Assembly (NCBI GenBank): GCA_902519405.1
Contig: CABYJX010000008.1
Coordinates: 1 to 55,611, forward strand
Direction: 5' to 3'
Origin: an uncultured Gammaproteobacteria bacterium
GTDB lineage: Bacteria; Pseudomonadota; Gammaproteobacteria; Pseudomonadales; Halieaceae
DNA: 55,611 bases
A program made the position numbers and the translations under genes. The notes under the pieces were generated by a model, which did not search any database, was not told where the DNA came from, and was given only the letters and a program-made list of their open reading frames with translations. Below, piece after piece: positions 1 to 7,803 of the stretch. Numbering within the stretch: the first letter of the stretch is position 1; every line of letters begins with the position of its first letter.

Positions 1-213
1 AAATCCGGGTAATAGCAAGGTGTTGTTGTGTTTTATCACCTTAATCTCGGGAGAGAGAGACGGCATTAGATCGTGGGCATCTCCGATCTTTAAAACATGA
101 CCTTCCTGGATGACAAGTAGACCGTCCTCGAAATACTCATATGCCTTTTCTCCAAGTTGACCACCCGGATCTCCGAGAAAATGAAGAATTCTGGACCTAT
201 GAGCTTGCTGCAT
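1..213 (-). CDS. guaD: Guanine deaminase, N-terminal part (runs off the window)
   Basis: Reading the minus strand from an ATG at 213 gives 71 residues that continue past base 1. They include FLGDPGGQLGEKAYEYFEDG and end at LLLPGF, the strand just before the metal-binding HxH of amidohydrolase-fold guanine deaminases; that motif lies outside the window. GuaD deaminates guanine to xanthine in the cytoplasm, so it would feed the xanthine dehydrogenase encoded upstream. A stop codon lies directly before the ATG and a GGAGG ribosome-binding site about 10 bases upstream, which fixes the start. It is the last visible gene of the xdh-ureide operon, 30 bases after the allA stop. The family call rests on the N-terminal domain only. 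Confidence 0.8.
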   Translation of the reverse strand, partial: MQQAHRSRILHFLGDPGGQLGEKAYEYFEDGLLVIQEGHVLKIGDAHDLMPSLSPEIKVIKHNNTLLLPGF

Positions 214-243
214 TTACGAGAAATCCTCCACTTAGATTCGAAT

Positions 244-747
244 TCAAAAATCCACAAAAAGTTCAACATTTTCCGGAATACGCTTCTCTTCAAGGTTTAT
301 CCCCGGACCAGTTCGATCTATTACGATAAATCGTGTTCTCCCATTCAAACACAAAGAATGGTGATGCCAGGTACCTTTTGAGTAATTGATACTTTGATCA
401 GGACGACCAACAAATGCCTTTAAGTTATCCAAATCAAATCGGCCCGCCTTTCCAACCACGATCACATAAGGGTTACAATCAATATTGACAAAAGCCTGAG
501 TCCCAAGAGGATGTCTTTCCATTATGCGCAATCTATAGGGTAAGATGATTGGTTCGGTGTCAAAAAGTCTCATCGTGGTAGTGCCATTTTTATCCAGTGT
601 ATCGATCTCTGATTGCCGCACATGACATTTTGTTAGACCATAGTTGATTAGCTCGACACCCCCCGAGTCGCCACTGGAAATTACCTCCCCAAACTCTTCA
701 AATGTTTCGTGAGTTAGCGGCTCTAGCTTGAGCGTCAGAGAACTCAC
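244..747 (-). CDS. allA: Ureidoglycolate lyase
   Basis: A 167-residue protein, the usual size for the AllA cupin-like family, which splits ureidoglycolate into glyoxylate and urea. Visible family-like segments are EVISSGDSGGVELINYG near residue 22, the central RHPLGTQAFV with its conserved histidine (about residue 79), and KGTWHHHSL near residue 125. The start codon is GTG at 747, whose first G is the last base of the uraH stop (TAGTG), so translation is likely coupled. Its product would complete the ureide route begun by the allantoicase encoded three genes upstream. Glyoxylate could then enter the glyoxylate shunt, whose regulator AceK is encoded at the other end of the window. The functional call is by family resemblance and context. 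Confidence 0.85.
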   Translation of the reverse strand: MSSLTLKLEPLTHETFEEFGEVISSGDSGGVELINYGLTKCHVRQSEIDTLDKNGTTTMRLFDTEPIILPYRLRIMERHPLGTQAFVNIDCNPYVIVVGKAGRFDLDNLKAFVGRPDQSINYSKGTWHHHSLCLNGRTRFIVIDRTGPGINLEEKRIPENVELFVDF

Positions 748-1100
748 TAGCTACCTCTATAGGTAGAGTACCCAAATGGAGAGAGCAAAAGTGGCACGTG
801 ATAATGCTCCTCTGGGTTGTCAACAAAAAACGTTATGTCTGCATAAGGAAAGAAACTAATCTTTTCTACTTTCGCAAAATATACTTCCAAGTCGAACCTC
901 AGTTGATAGACTCCTTTTTGCAGAGTTAGAAGGTCATCGCACAGGTTACCGACTCGCCCATCTGAATTTGTTCTTCTCGTGTTCAAAGTTTGTGTATCTT
1001 TTGAGCCATCTGTGTCAAAGACCTTTAATAAGGTGATATCAATTCCGGCCGCTGGTTTACCGCATGAAACGTCTAAAACATGAGAGGTGATTTGGCTCAT
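747..1100 (-). CDS. uraH: 5-hydroxyisourate hydrolase (transthyretin-like)
   Basis: A 117-residue protein of the transthyretin-related HIUase family, which hydrolyses 5-hydroxyisourate to OHCU. The sequence starts with the typical SHVLDVSCGKPAAGIDI segment (catalytic-type His near residue 7). An Arg-rich turn containing NSDGRVGNL follows near residue 45, and the protein ends in the diagnostic C-terminal tetrapeptide YRGS. There is no signal peptide, so it is probably cytoplasmic. The ATG at 1100 overlaps the uraD stop by four bases (ATGA) and the TAG stop overlaps the allA start by one base. It sits between uraD and allA in a purine catabolic operon, where it would act just after urate oxidation. 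The call is very secure; only the urate oxidase that should supply its substrate is missing from view. Confidence 0.93.
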   Translation of the reverse strand: MSQITSHVLDVSCGKPAAGIDITLLKVFDTDGSKDTQTLNTRRTNSDGRVGNLCDDLLTLQKGVYQLRFDLEVYFAKVEKISFFPYADITFFVDNPEEHYHVPLLLSPFGYSTYRGS

Positions 1101-1597
1101 AACAATTTTCCTAATCGGATCTGAAAAATTTTCCTTTGCTCTTCAGCAGCATTAGATATCTCTACACATTTATCGTTATTGATTCGTGCCTCTAATAGTT
1201 TCAACATCTCACTGGCACTCTTCCCTGTTGCACAAACAATAAAAATAAATCCAAACTTACGCTCGTATTCGATATTGGCGTTTGCAAGTCGCCCAATTAC
1301 AGAATTATCCGCTTCCCTAACACCTGATTGTTCCTCGCAGGCCATTTGACGTGTATTACTATATTTTTCAGTTAACGAGGAAAGGTCGCCTATTTTCGGG
1401 TGAGCGCGAAAGGCTTCCAAATAGTTTTGCACCGACAACTTGCTCCAAATGAGATTAGCCTGATGACGTAACTCCTGCTCGGATTCATACGGTCGATTGT
1501 CGAGCAAGCCTTCGACCCACGTATCACAGTGGCAACACCGTGAAAGAATTACGCGAGCATCCTCACGTTTTAATTTGTTAAGCTCCAACAAGTTCAC
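1097..1597 (-). CDS. uraD: OHCU decarboxylase
   Basis: About 166 residues of the 2-oxo-4-hydroxy-4-carboxy-5-ureidoimidazoline decarboxylase family, which makes S-allantoin from the UraH product. Conserved features are AHPKIGD (catalytic His), the S/EEQSG stretch with the conserved Glu, the NIEYERKFGFIFIVCATGKS block, and the RI motif near the C-terminus carrying the catalytic-type Arg. I chose GTG at 1597 because the peptide then begins VNLLELNKLKRE, as family members do, and GGGGA lies 8 bases upstream. A TTG at 1612 in the same frame would overlap the allantoicase gene by 10 bases and add five residues. The stop overlaps the uraH ATG as ATGA. UraH and UraD are normally found together, as here. 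Confidence 0.9.
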   Translation of the reverse strand: MNLLELNKLKREDARVILSRCCHCDTWVEGLLDNRPYESEQELRHQANLIWSKLSVQNYLEAFRAHPKIGDLSSLTEKYSNTRQMACEEQSGVREADNSVIGRLANANIEYERKFGFIFIVCATGKSASEMLKLLEARINNDKCVEISNAAEEQRKIFQIRLGKLL

Positions 1598-1602
1598 TCG
1601 GG

Positions 1603-2649
1603 CTATCCCCAATTGGGCAAACCCATTATCTTGACCCGACTAAGACCGCCATCTGGCAAGATGTTCACCCTTACGTGTGTGAATTCACAAGTACTACTCG
1701 GCTCGATTTCTTTGATAAATGTATGTTCCTTATGCCCAGACAGCAGTGATTCGGAAATCACATTCTGCCAGAGAGTTTCCGCGTTTGGTGTCTGGCCAGG
1801 CTCTAGCTTTGCCCCCTCAAGACTTACTCTATCAGGATAATTTCCCTTAAAGTGGTTCGTATCAATAATCACTTTTAAAATACTCCCTTTGAGACCTAAT
1901 TTAATAATTACCCAGTCATTAAGAGAATCACGACGACGTTTAGTTTCCCACCCGTCCCCCATATTTATTCCTCGACCGGGCATTATTAAGTTATTTGGCG
2001 GGCTAAAAAAGCTATTGCTCGCTGCCACACAAAATCCTCCATGGGATATAGAGGACAGTTCAACAAGCTCCCCCTTAACAAAGTCATCTCGTTGTGCTGA
2101 AGCCACTCCATAAACTCTAAAACGCGCGACTCCGCCATCCGGAAAAATATTTAGCCTAACGTGGCTCCACATTTGTTTTCTTTGACACTCAAAAAGATTT
2201 TGTCTGTCTGATCGCAGTGGACTTTTTGAAAGGATACTTGTCCACCCAGCACTTGGCCCCGGATCTTGTGATAAGTTTACAGCCTCTACGGAGGCATATT
2301 GTGGCGCATTCCCCTGGAAATGATTTGTATCAATATCAAATCCTAGTACGGTTCCTGGAATACCGAGCCGTAAAATGCACCAATCGCTCTCCTCTCCAAA
2401 TCTCTTTTGTCGCCTACCAAAACCGCGGCGTGTCTCCCATCCGTCCATCCATTGCCCCGTCGATACGAAATGACCCTCTCGGTAAATACCCCTTCCGGGT
2501 TGCACGAGATTATGGGATGGGGCAAACCACTCATCACTGCATGAGAGCGCAATCCCTCCTAAACGACCGCTTAGTAAGTCAACGTAAGTAGAGGAAAATC
2601 GATTATCAATCGTCTCGTCTGGAATCGTTGGATAATTTATTTCACTCAT
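1603..2649 (-). CDS. alc: Allantoicase
   Basis: A 348-residue protein made of two homologous beta-sandwich repeats (roughly residues 15-185 and 190-348), the architecture of allantoicase. Allantoicase hydrolyses allantoate to ureidoglycolate and urea. Paired motifs can be read in each half: DGWETRRG and DGWETKRR; DIDTNHFQGN and IIDTNHFKGN; SHVRLNIFPDGGVAR and THVRVNILPDGGLSR. The ATG at 2649 overlaps the xdhC stop as ATGA. With the PuuE-type allantoinase at 14.8-15.7 kb upstream and AllA downstream, the window holds the full allantoin-to-glyoxylate branch. The presence of allantoicase rather than allantoate amidohydrolase means nitrogen would be released as urea. Confidence 0.93.
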   Translation of the reverse strand: MSEINYPTIPDETIDNRFSSTYVDLLSGRLGGIALSCSDEWFAPSHNLVQPGRGIYREGHFVSTGQWMDGWETRRGFGRRQKRFGEESDWCILRLGIPGTVLGFDIDTNHFQGNAPQYASVEAVNLSQDPGPSAGWTSILSKSPLRSDRQNLFECQRKQMWSHVRLNIFPDGGVARFRVYGVASAQRDDFVKGELVELSSISHGGFCVAASNSFFSPPNNLIMPGRGINMGDGWETKRRRDSLNDWVIIKLGLKGSILKVIIDTNHFKGNYPDRVSLEGAKLEPGQTPNAETLWQNVISESLLSGHKEHTFIKEIEPSSTCEFTHVRVNILPDGGLSRVKIMGLPNWG

Positions 2650-3521
2650 AATTTTCCTATTGTGCTAGCGTGAGCATTTTTTTGAGCAATCGCTTCTTCA
2701 CGGAGCTGTCGCTTAAGTACTTTCCAGTCAACTCCTCTTTGCTTTTTTTTCTGGCACTGACCTGATTGATAATCAGCAATAATCTCTGCGGCAATTGAGA
2801 TGGCTACTTCAATTGGTCTCTTACCAGTCACAGTGTTTAAGCCGACAGGGCAGCGAACTTTGTTATAAAAACTAGGCTTATAACCTTTATGAGCAAAGCG
2901 TAATTTAAATTTTTCCCACTTAGTGGTCGATCCTATTAGACCCACATATTTTGCATCATTCCTTGTTAAGATCTTCTCGATAATGTCAAAGTCTAGAGAA
3001 TGCTTGTGAGTCATAACAATGAAATATGTGTTTGAAGACGCCTCTAGCACAGCTTCTATGGGTTCTTCTGAAATTATTTTTTTAACTGTAGAGGGTATGA
3101 TTTCTGGGAATTCATCTGCTCGACTATCAATCCAACGTAGCTTGCAAGGCAGTTGATGCAAGACACTGACCAAAGCTTTGCCTACGTGTCCGGCTCCAAA
3201 AAGCATTATATTAAGGTTCAATCCTTCAAAAAGTTCAAAAAGCAAGGTGACATTCCCGCCACAGCACTGGCCAAGTGTCGGACCTAATGCGAATTGCTCA
3301 ATTCGTTGGTTCTCTTGCCCATCCGATAGCATCTCCTTCGCCAGATCTATCGCTTTGTATTCTAAATGTCCGCCACCGATTGTGCAGTAATTTTGGTCGT
3401 CACAAACGACCATTTTTGTCCCTCCATCTCGCGGAACGGAACCTCGCTTACCAATCACAGTAATAATCACATACGGCTTGCCTAATTCGACAAGCGTACT
3501 CACCGCATCATGCCATTGCAT
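2646..3521 (-). CDS. xdhC: Xanthine dehydrogenase accessory protein XdhC
   Basis: A 291-residue XdhC/CoxI-family protein that binds and matures molybdenum cofactor and loads it into the XdhB subunit. The N-terminal domain has GSVPRDGGTKMVV and CTIGGGHLEYKA. The C-terminal Rossmann-type domain begins MLFGAGHVGKAL (about residue 107) and carries YVGLIGSTTKWEKFK near residue 210, then the RCPVGLNTVTGKRP segment. The ATG at 3521 overlaps the end of xdhB by 14 bases. The order xdhA-xdhB-xdhC is the standard proteobacterial one. It is a chaperone rather than part of the active enzyme. No odd features were seen. Confidence 0.93.
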   Translation of the reverse strand: MQWHDAVSTLVELGKPYVIITVIGKRGSVPRDGGTKMVVCDDQNYCTIGGGHLEYKAIDLAKEMLSDGQENQRIEQFALGPTLGQCCGGNVTLLFELFEGLNLNIMLFGAGHVGKALVSVLHQLPCKLRWIDSRADEFPEIIPSTVKKIISEEPIEAVLEASSNTYFIVMTHKHSLDFDIIEKILTRNDAKYVGLIGSTTKWEKFKLRFAHKGYKPSFYNKVRCPVGLNTVTGKRPIEVAISIAAEIIADYQSGQCQKKKQRGVDWKVLKRQLREEAIAQKNAHASTIGKL

Positions 3522-5922
3522 TAGTGCGAGAGTCCTTCATCATAACTTTCATTCTCGTGCACGCGCGCAGTACCCTCTCGGGAGTCGCAGGCGCATCAAG
3601 TTCAGGTGCAAATCGATATCCGCTGATGCTAGAGACGCCATCTCGAATAGCGCACCAAACAGAAATACCGAGCATTAACGGAGGCTCGCCTACTGCCTTA
3701 GATCGAAAAATAGTTGCCTCTTTATTTGGACTGTCCGGTAGCAACTCGACATTAAAAATCGGAGGTGTGTCCGATATACTGGGTATCTTATAGGCAGCAG
3801 GGCTGCTCGTTTTTAAGACTCCATCTTCGTCCCAGACTAATTCCTCAGTTGTCAACCATCCCATTCCCTGTATAAAACCTCCCTCGATCTGTCCTATATC
3901 TACAGCCGGATTTATTGAACGTCCCACGTCATGACAAATATCCACTCTTAATACCTTGTACTCTCCGGTCAAAGTATCAAGCACTATCTCTGAGACTGCT
4001 GCGCCATTCGCATAATATAAAAAGGGTCTTCCTTTACCAATACTGCGATCATAGTGAATCTTTGGAGTTTTATAATGACCTGAGGCTGAAAGGTTAACGC
4101 GATTTCGATAAGCAAGCTGAACAAAGTCATTAAAAGAAAGTGATTTCTCACCCATAGCTACTCTTCCGCCTGAAAATCGGACTTCTTCTGCATCTATTTC
4201 GAAATGATTACATGCAAACCTAATCAACCGCTGCTTTATTTTCTCTGCTGCTACTTGTGCTGCCATCCCATTTAGATCGGTGCCCGAGGACGCGGCTGTC
4301 GGCGATGAGTTGGGAACCTTATCGGTTCGGGTTGCGGTACACATTACTGTTTCGTAGTCGACGCCAAAGACATCGGCGACAATCTGAGCTATTTTCGTGT
4401 ACAGGCCTTGGCCCATTTCAGTACCACCGTGATTAAGTTGTATGGAACCGTCGGTATAAACATGCACGAGCGCTCCAGCTTGATTAAGATGCTGCACCGT
4501 GAATGATATACCGAACTTTACAGGAGTAAGCGCCAAACCTCTCTTGAGAACTCTATTTTCCTGATTGAACTGATTTATCTCCGATCTCCGACTTCGATAC
4601 GCTGATGTACTCTCTAAACGACTGACTAGATTTGGTATAACGTGCTGTTCTATTTTTTGTCCGTAATGCGTCACATCTCTATTCCTATCTGCCGAATAAA
4701 AGTTGGCTTTTCGAATATCAAGAGGATCTTTGCCAACGTGACGAGCAATACGATCGATGATATTTTCCATCGCTAAAATACCCTGTGGACCTCCAAAACC
4801 ACGAAATGCAGTATTGGAGACGGTATTAGTTTTTACCCGATGACCAACCACTCTCGCCGCCGGTAGAAAATACGCATTGTCAGCATGAAACATTGCGCGA
4901 TCGACTATAGCGTCAGATAAATCAGGCGAATTGCCACAACCTGCAAGAAGGGCTAGATCAAGACCATTAAAACGGCCATCCTTATCAAACCCCACTCGGT
5001 AACGACTTATAAAATGATGTCTCTTACCTGTGGACATCATGTCATCAGAACGTGCGAGGCATGCTTTTACAGGACGATTTGTTTTTAGTGCCATTAGAGC
5101 CACGATGCATGTCCATTGATTAGAGTTCGTTTCTTTACCTCCAAAAGCACCTCCCATGCGCCGTACTTCCACATTTACGGCATTGAAAGGAATATTTAGA
5201 ACCTCAGCAATAAGCTTCTGATTTTCAGCAGGATTTTGACTTGAGGTAATAACATGCATTCCTTTTTCTTCCGTAGGTATGCATAGAACGGCCTGACTCT
5301 CAAGATAAAAGTGCTCCTGACCTCCGATATAGAGTTCTCCACTTATTTCGTGCTCTGCACTTTTTATCCCGCTTTCAGTATCCCCTTTACTTTGCTCGTG
5401 AGAGGGTCGAACAAAGCTGCGGTTGGACCAACCCTGCTCTATAGAGATATCAGGAGCTCCTTGCTCATATTCAATCTTAGCGAGTCTCGCCGCTCTTCGT
5501 GCCTCAGTTCGGCTCGAGGCACACACAGCAAAAATCACTTGGCCGTGAAACTCTACCTCATCATTTGGGCCAATCATGATCGGATCACCGGGGAATACAG
5601 CACCTACATCCGTTTTTCCTGTCACCTCATCCAATGTAAGGACCGCGAATACCCCAGGTGCTCGCCTAACCTCCTCAAGATCAATGGTTTTAATTCTCCC
5701 GCACGATACTGAGGCGAAGCCAAAATAGGCATGAAGAGTCCCTTCAGGAGCAGGAATATCATCTACATAAGCGGCCGTTCCAGCTACGTGCCGCATTGCA
5801 CTCTCGTGCTCTATACCTGATCCAACTATCTGATTGGACTCTGCTTTATCTTGGATCTGATTTTCATTAACCACAGGGGCGGAATTAGATCTGACGAAAC
5901 TTGATTTTTCGTTATTAAACAT
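3508..5922 (-). CDS. xdhB: Xanthine dehydrogenase, molybdopterin-binding subunit
   Basis: An 804-residue large subunit of the XdhAB-type xanthine dehydrogenase, which oxidises hypoxanthine and xanthine to urate. The hammerhead domain opens with ESAMRHVAGTAAYVDDIPAP (about residue 38). Moco-binding motifs follow: RRMGGAFGGKET, NTAFRGFGGPQG, GGTEMGQGLYTKIAQI, and near the C-terminus SKAVGEPPLMLGIS, whose Glu matches the catalytic glutamate of the family. The ATG at 5922 overlaps xdhA by 8 bases. Subunit size and split architecture fit bacterial heterotetrameric enzymes. There is no twin-arginine signal, so it is cytoplasmic. The arginine and glutamate environment supports a purine rather than an aldehyde or CO substrate, as do the neighbours. 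Confidence 0.95.
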   Translation of the reverse strand: MFNNEKSSFVRSNSAPVVNENQIQDKAESNQIVGSGIEHESAMRHVAGTAAYVDDIPAPEGTLHAYFGFASVSCGRIKTIDLEEVRRAPGVFAVLTLDEVTGKTDVGAVFPGDPIMIGPNDEVEFHGQVIFAVCASSRTEARRAARLAKIEYEQGAPDISIEQGWSNRSFVRPSHEQSKGDTESGIKSAEHEISGELYIGGQEHFYLESQAVLCIPTEEKGMHVITSSQNPAENQKLIAEVLNIPFNAVNVEVRRMGGAFGGKETNSNQWTCIVALMALKTNRPVKACLARSDDMMSTGKRHHFISRYRVGFDKDGRFNGLDLALLAGCGNSPDLSDAIVDRAMFHADNAYFLPAARVVGHRVKTNTVSNTAFRGFGGPQGILAMENIIDRIARHVGKDPLDIRKANFYSADRNRDVTHYGQKIEQHVIPNLVSRLESTSAYRSRRSEINQFNQENRVLKRGLALTPVKFGISFTVQHLNQAGALVHVYTDGSIQLNHGGTEMGQGLYTKIAQIVADVFGVDYETVMCTATRTDKVPNSSPTAASSGTDLNGMAAQVAAEKIKQRLIRFACNHFEIDAEEVRFSGGRVAMGEKSLSFNDFVQLAYRNRVNLSASGHYKTPKIHYDRSIGKGRPFLYYANGAAVSEIVLDTLTGEYKVLRVDICHDVGRSINPAVDIGQIEGGFIQGMGWLTTEELVWDEDGVLKTSSPAAYKIPSISDTPPIFNVELLPDSPNKEATIFRSKAVGEPPLMLGISVWCAIRDGVSSISGYRFAPELDAPATPERVLRACTRMKVMMKDSRTNAMA

Positions 5923-7366
5923 ATTGCGTAATCCGAATCAACGATTCAGGAGTCGAATTCCTTTCAAGGAAATAACGTAGCAGCAAATTTTTGGACACCT
6001 CAAGCCTATACTCACTAGATCCACGAAAATCGGAGATGGGAGAGAAATCTTGCTCCAATGCTTGCATTCCCTCAGATATTGTCTCTTCCGTCCATGACTT
6101 GCCATTAAGCGCTTCCTCACAGTGTCTGGCTCGCTTGGGAATTTCGGCCATCGCACCAAAGACGATGTTAGATTCCTGAATAAAATTATCTTTTATTTCC
6201 AAATTGATGGCTGTACAAACTGAGGAAATATCGTCCTCAAACCGTTTACTGATTTTATATAGCTTTAAAGTACCGCGATTTTTTAGCATGGGAATCCGTA
6301 TATCCTCAATGAACTCAGAATCTTTCAAAGCTGTCTTTTTATAGCTTTTGAAAAAGTCCTCGATCAAGATAGTCCGTCGATCTTCACCTCTACGAAGAGT
6401 AAGCGTGGTATTCATCGCAATCAAGAAAACCGGCATATCCGCTACCGGCGAAGCGTTTGCTATATTTCCTCCCAACGTGCACTGATTTCGAATCTGTAGC
6501 GATCCGAATCGGCCGATTAGTTCCCGCAGATTTGGGAAATTATCAATTAGCGTAGATTGAAATTGACTGAAAGTCGCAGCGGCACCGATTATCAAGTGAC
6601 CGTCGCTGATACTAATAGTCTTCATTTCCTCCACGGACGAGACAGAAATCAGTGTTTTTATATCTCGTAAAGATTGATTTATTTCTAGTACTAAATCCGT
6701 TCCACCTGCTACTACGCGCGCCTCAGGATGAGTAAGGAGTAACTGTGCAAGCTGATCACTAGTGCGAGGGCAAAAGAATTGTTTTTCATTTTCTACTATA
6801 ACTGGTATCTCGGTCTTTTGCTTCATCATGCCGAGGCTAACAATGGTTTCATCACAATTACGCTCAAACTTATCAGGGTTTCCGCTACTTAGCATGTGCA
6901 GTCCTGCACTTATTATTGGCCGGTAACCAGTGCACCGGCAGAGATTTCCACCCAATGCTTCTTTTAAAGTCTCATGCGCTGCTACGTCATGAGTCTTATA
7001 ATAAGTAAAAAGAGACATCACAAAGCCGGGGGTGCAAAATCCGCACTGTGAGCCATGGTGCTCAACCATCGCTTTTTGGCAAGAATGGAGATCGCTTCCA
7101 TCTTCCAAATATTCCACTGTGATCACTTGTTTTGCATCTAAACTACCAACTAAGGTCATACAGGAATTTGCGGATAAGTATTCAAGACTTTGAGTTTCTG
7201 AACTGAGACACGCGAGGGTTACTGTACAAGCACCGCAATCTCCCGAGGCACAACCCTCTTTGGTCCCTTTGAGCCTCAAGTCCTCTCGTAAGTATTCCAA
7301 TAGCGTGGTGTTTGCTCCAGCATCGCTCACTGCACAAACTTTATCATTCACCAAAAACTCTATCAC
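5915..7366 (-). CDS. xdhA: Xanthine dehydrogenase, FeS/FAD subunit
   Basis: A 483-residue small subunit. An N-terminal plant-ferredoxin-type 2Fe-2S domain has Cys39, Cys44 and Cys47 (KEGCASGDCGACTV). A second 2Fe-2S domain follows with QCGFCTPG and NLCRCTGYRP (about residues 108-150). From about residue 200 there is a FAD domain with VVAGGTDLVLEI and TLGGNIANASPVADMP. It passes electrons from XdhB to NAD. The start is GTG at 7366 with GAGGA about 9 bases upstream. It is the first gene of the eight-gene minus-strand operon. The RutR-like palindrome at 7515-7530 lies about 150 bases upstream and overlaps a TTGACA that could serve as a -35 box, so repression relieved by a nucleobase signal is plausible. 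Confidence 0.95.
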   Translation of the reverse strand: MIEFLVNDKVCAVSDAGANTTLLEYLREDLRLKGTKEGCASGDCGACTVTLACLSSETQSLEYLSANSCMTLVGSLDAKQVITVEYLEDGSDLHSCQKAMVEHHGSQCGFCTPGFVMSLFTYYKTHDVAAHETLKEALGGNLCRCTGYRPIISAGLHMLSSGNPDKFERNCDETIVSLGMMKQKTEIPVIVENEKQFFCPRTSDQLAQLLLTHPEARVVAGGTDLVLEINQSLRDIKTLISVSSVEEMKTISISDGHLIIGAAATFSQFQSTLIDNFPNLRELIGRFGSLQIRNQCTLGGNIANASPVADMPVFLIAMNTTLTLRRGEDRRTILIEDFFKSYKKTALKDSEFIEDIRIPMLKNRGTLKLYKISKRFEDDISSVCTAINLEIKDNFIQESNIVFGAMAEIPKRARHCEEALNGKSWTEETISEGMQALEQDFSPISDFRGSSEYRLEVSKNLLLRYFLERNSTPESLIRITQYV

Positions 7367-7803
7367 ACGCGCTCATCCTCTATTATCAAGCACTTCGCAC
7401 AACATGGTGCCAGTTTGTGAACTAGTTAGGTTGCTAGCTGCCGATTTAGCTCCCTCTATGTCGAGCGAACTATTACCTTTTTATAGAAGCTCTACCTTTT
7501 TAGCTTAAAAAAACTTGACAGTGGTGTCAACTATTCAACGTTTATACCAAGATCAAGTGGACCAAAGTGATCAATCGCAACACGGTTAGAACTTTTTGGA
7601 CAAGCTCTTGATAAGTGAAACTCAAGTAGTTAGTCTCCATAGCCCAAGTGAACCAACCTGTTAAAACGAATTGAGGTTTCTACTTAGGATGATGGTCTGC
7701 AACTCATTTCCTAAGGCATACGAATCCAATAGATAGTAAGCGGTCACTTTAGCAATTAATCTGGCAAAATGCGGGCGAGCATGCGCAAACAAGGTCTCCG
7801 TTG
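7367..7803. promoter_or_regulatory. Divergent regulatory region between xdhA and the purine deaminase gene
   Basis: About 437 bases without a gene separate the minus-strand xdh operon from the plus-strand deaminase. The clearest element is the 16-bp palindrome at 7515-7530 (listed separately). A weaker inverted pair, GATCA and TGATC, lies at about 7551-7577. I found no convincing sigma70 -35/-10 pair with canonical spacing in either direction. The TTGACA arms of the palindrome could act as -35 boxes both ways. No small gene with a ribosome-binding site is evident. Confidence 0.5.
7515..7530. promoter_or_regulatory. RutR-like operator palindrome
   Basis: The sequence TTGACAGTGGTGTCAA has perfect 6-bp arms (TTGACA/TGTCAA) around four bases. 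The E. coli RutR box is TTGACCAnnTGGTCAA, the same length and with the same outer TTGAC/GTCAA. A RutR-like regulator is encoded 1.7 kb away (9190-9822). The assignment of this site to that protein is inference. I saw no second copy upstream of the permease or the TonB-dependent receptor. Confidence 0.55.

Noticed and set aside
90-293. Minus-strand frame of 67 codons at the left edge
   Set aside because: It overlaps the allA end and the guaD start in another frame. The guaD frame (213 to 1) has a ribosome-binding site and clear family sequence.
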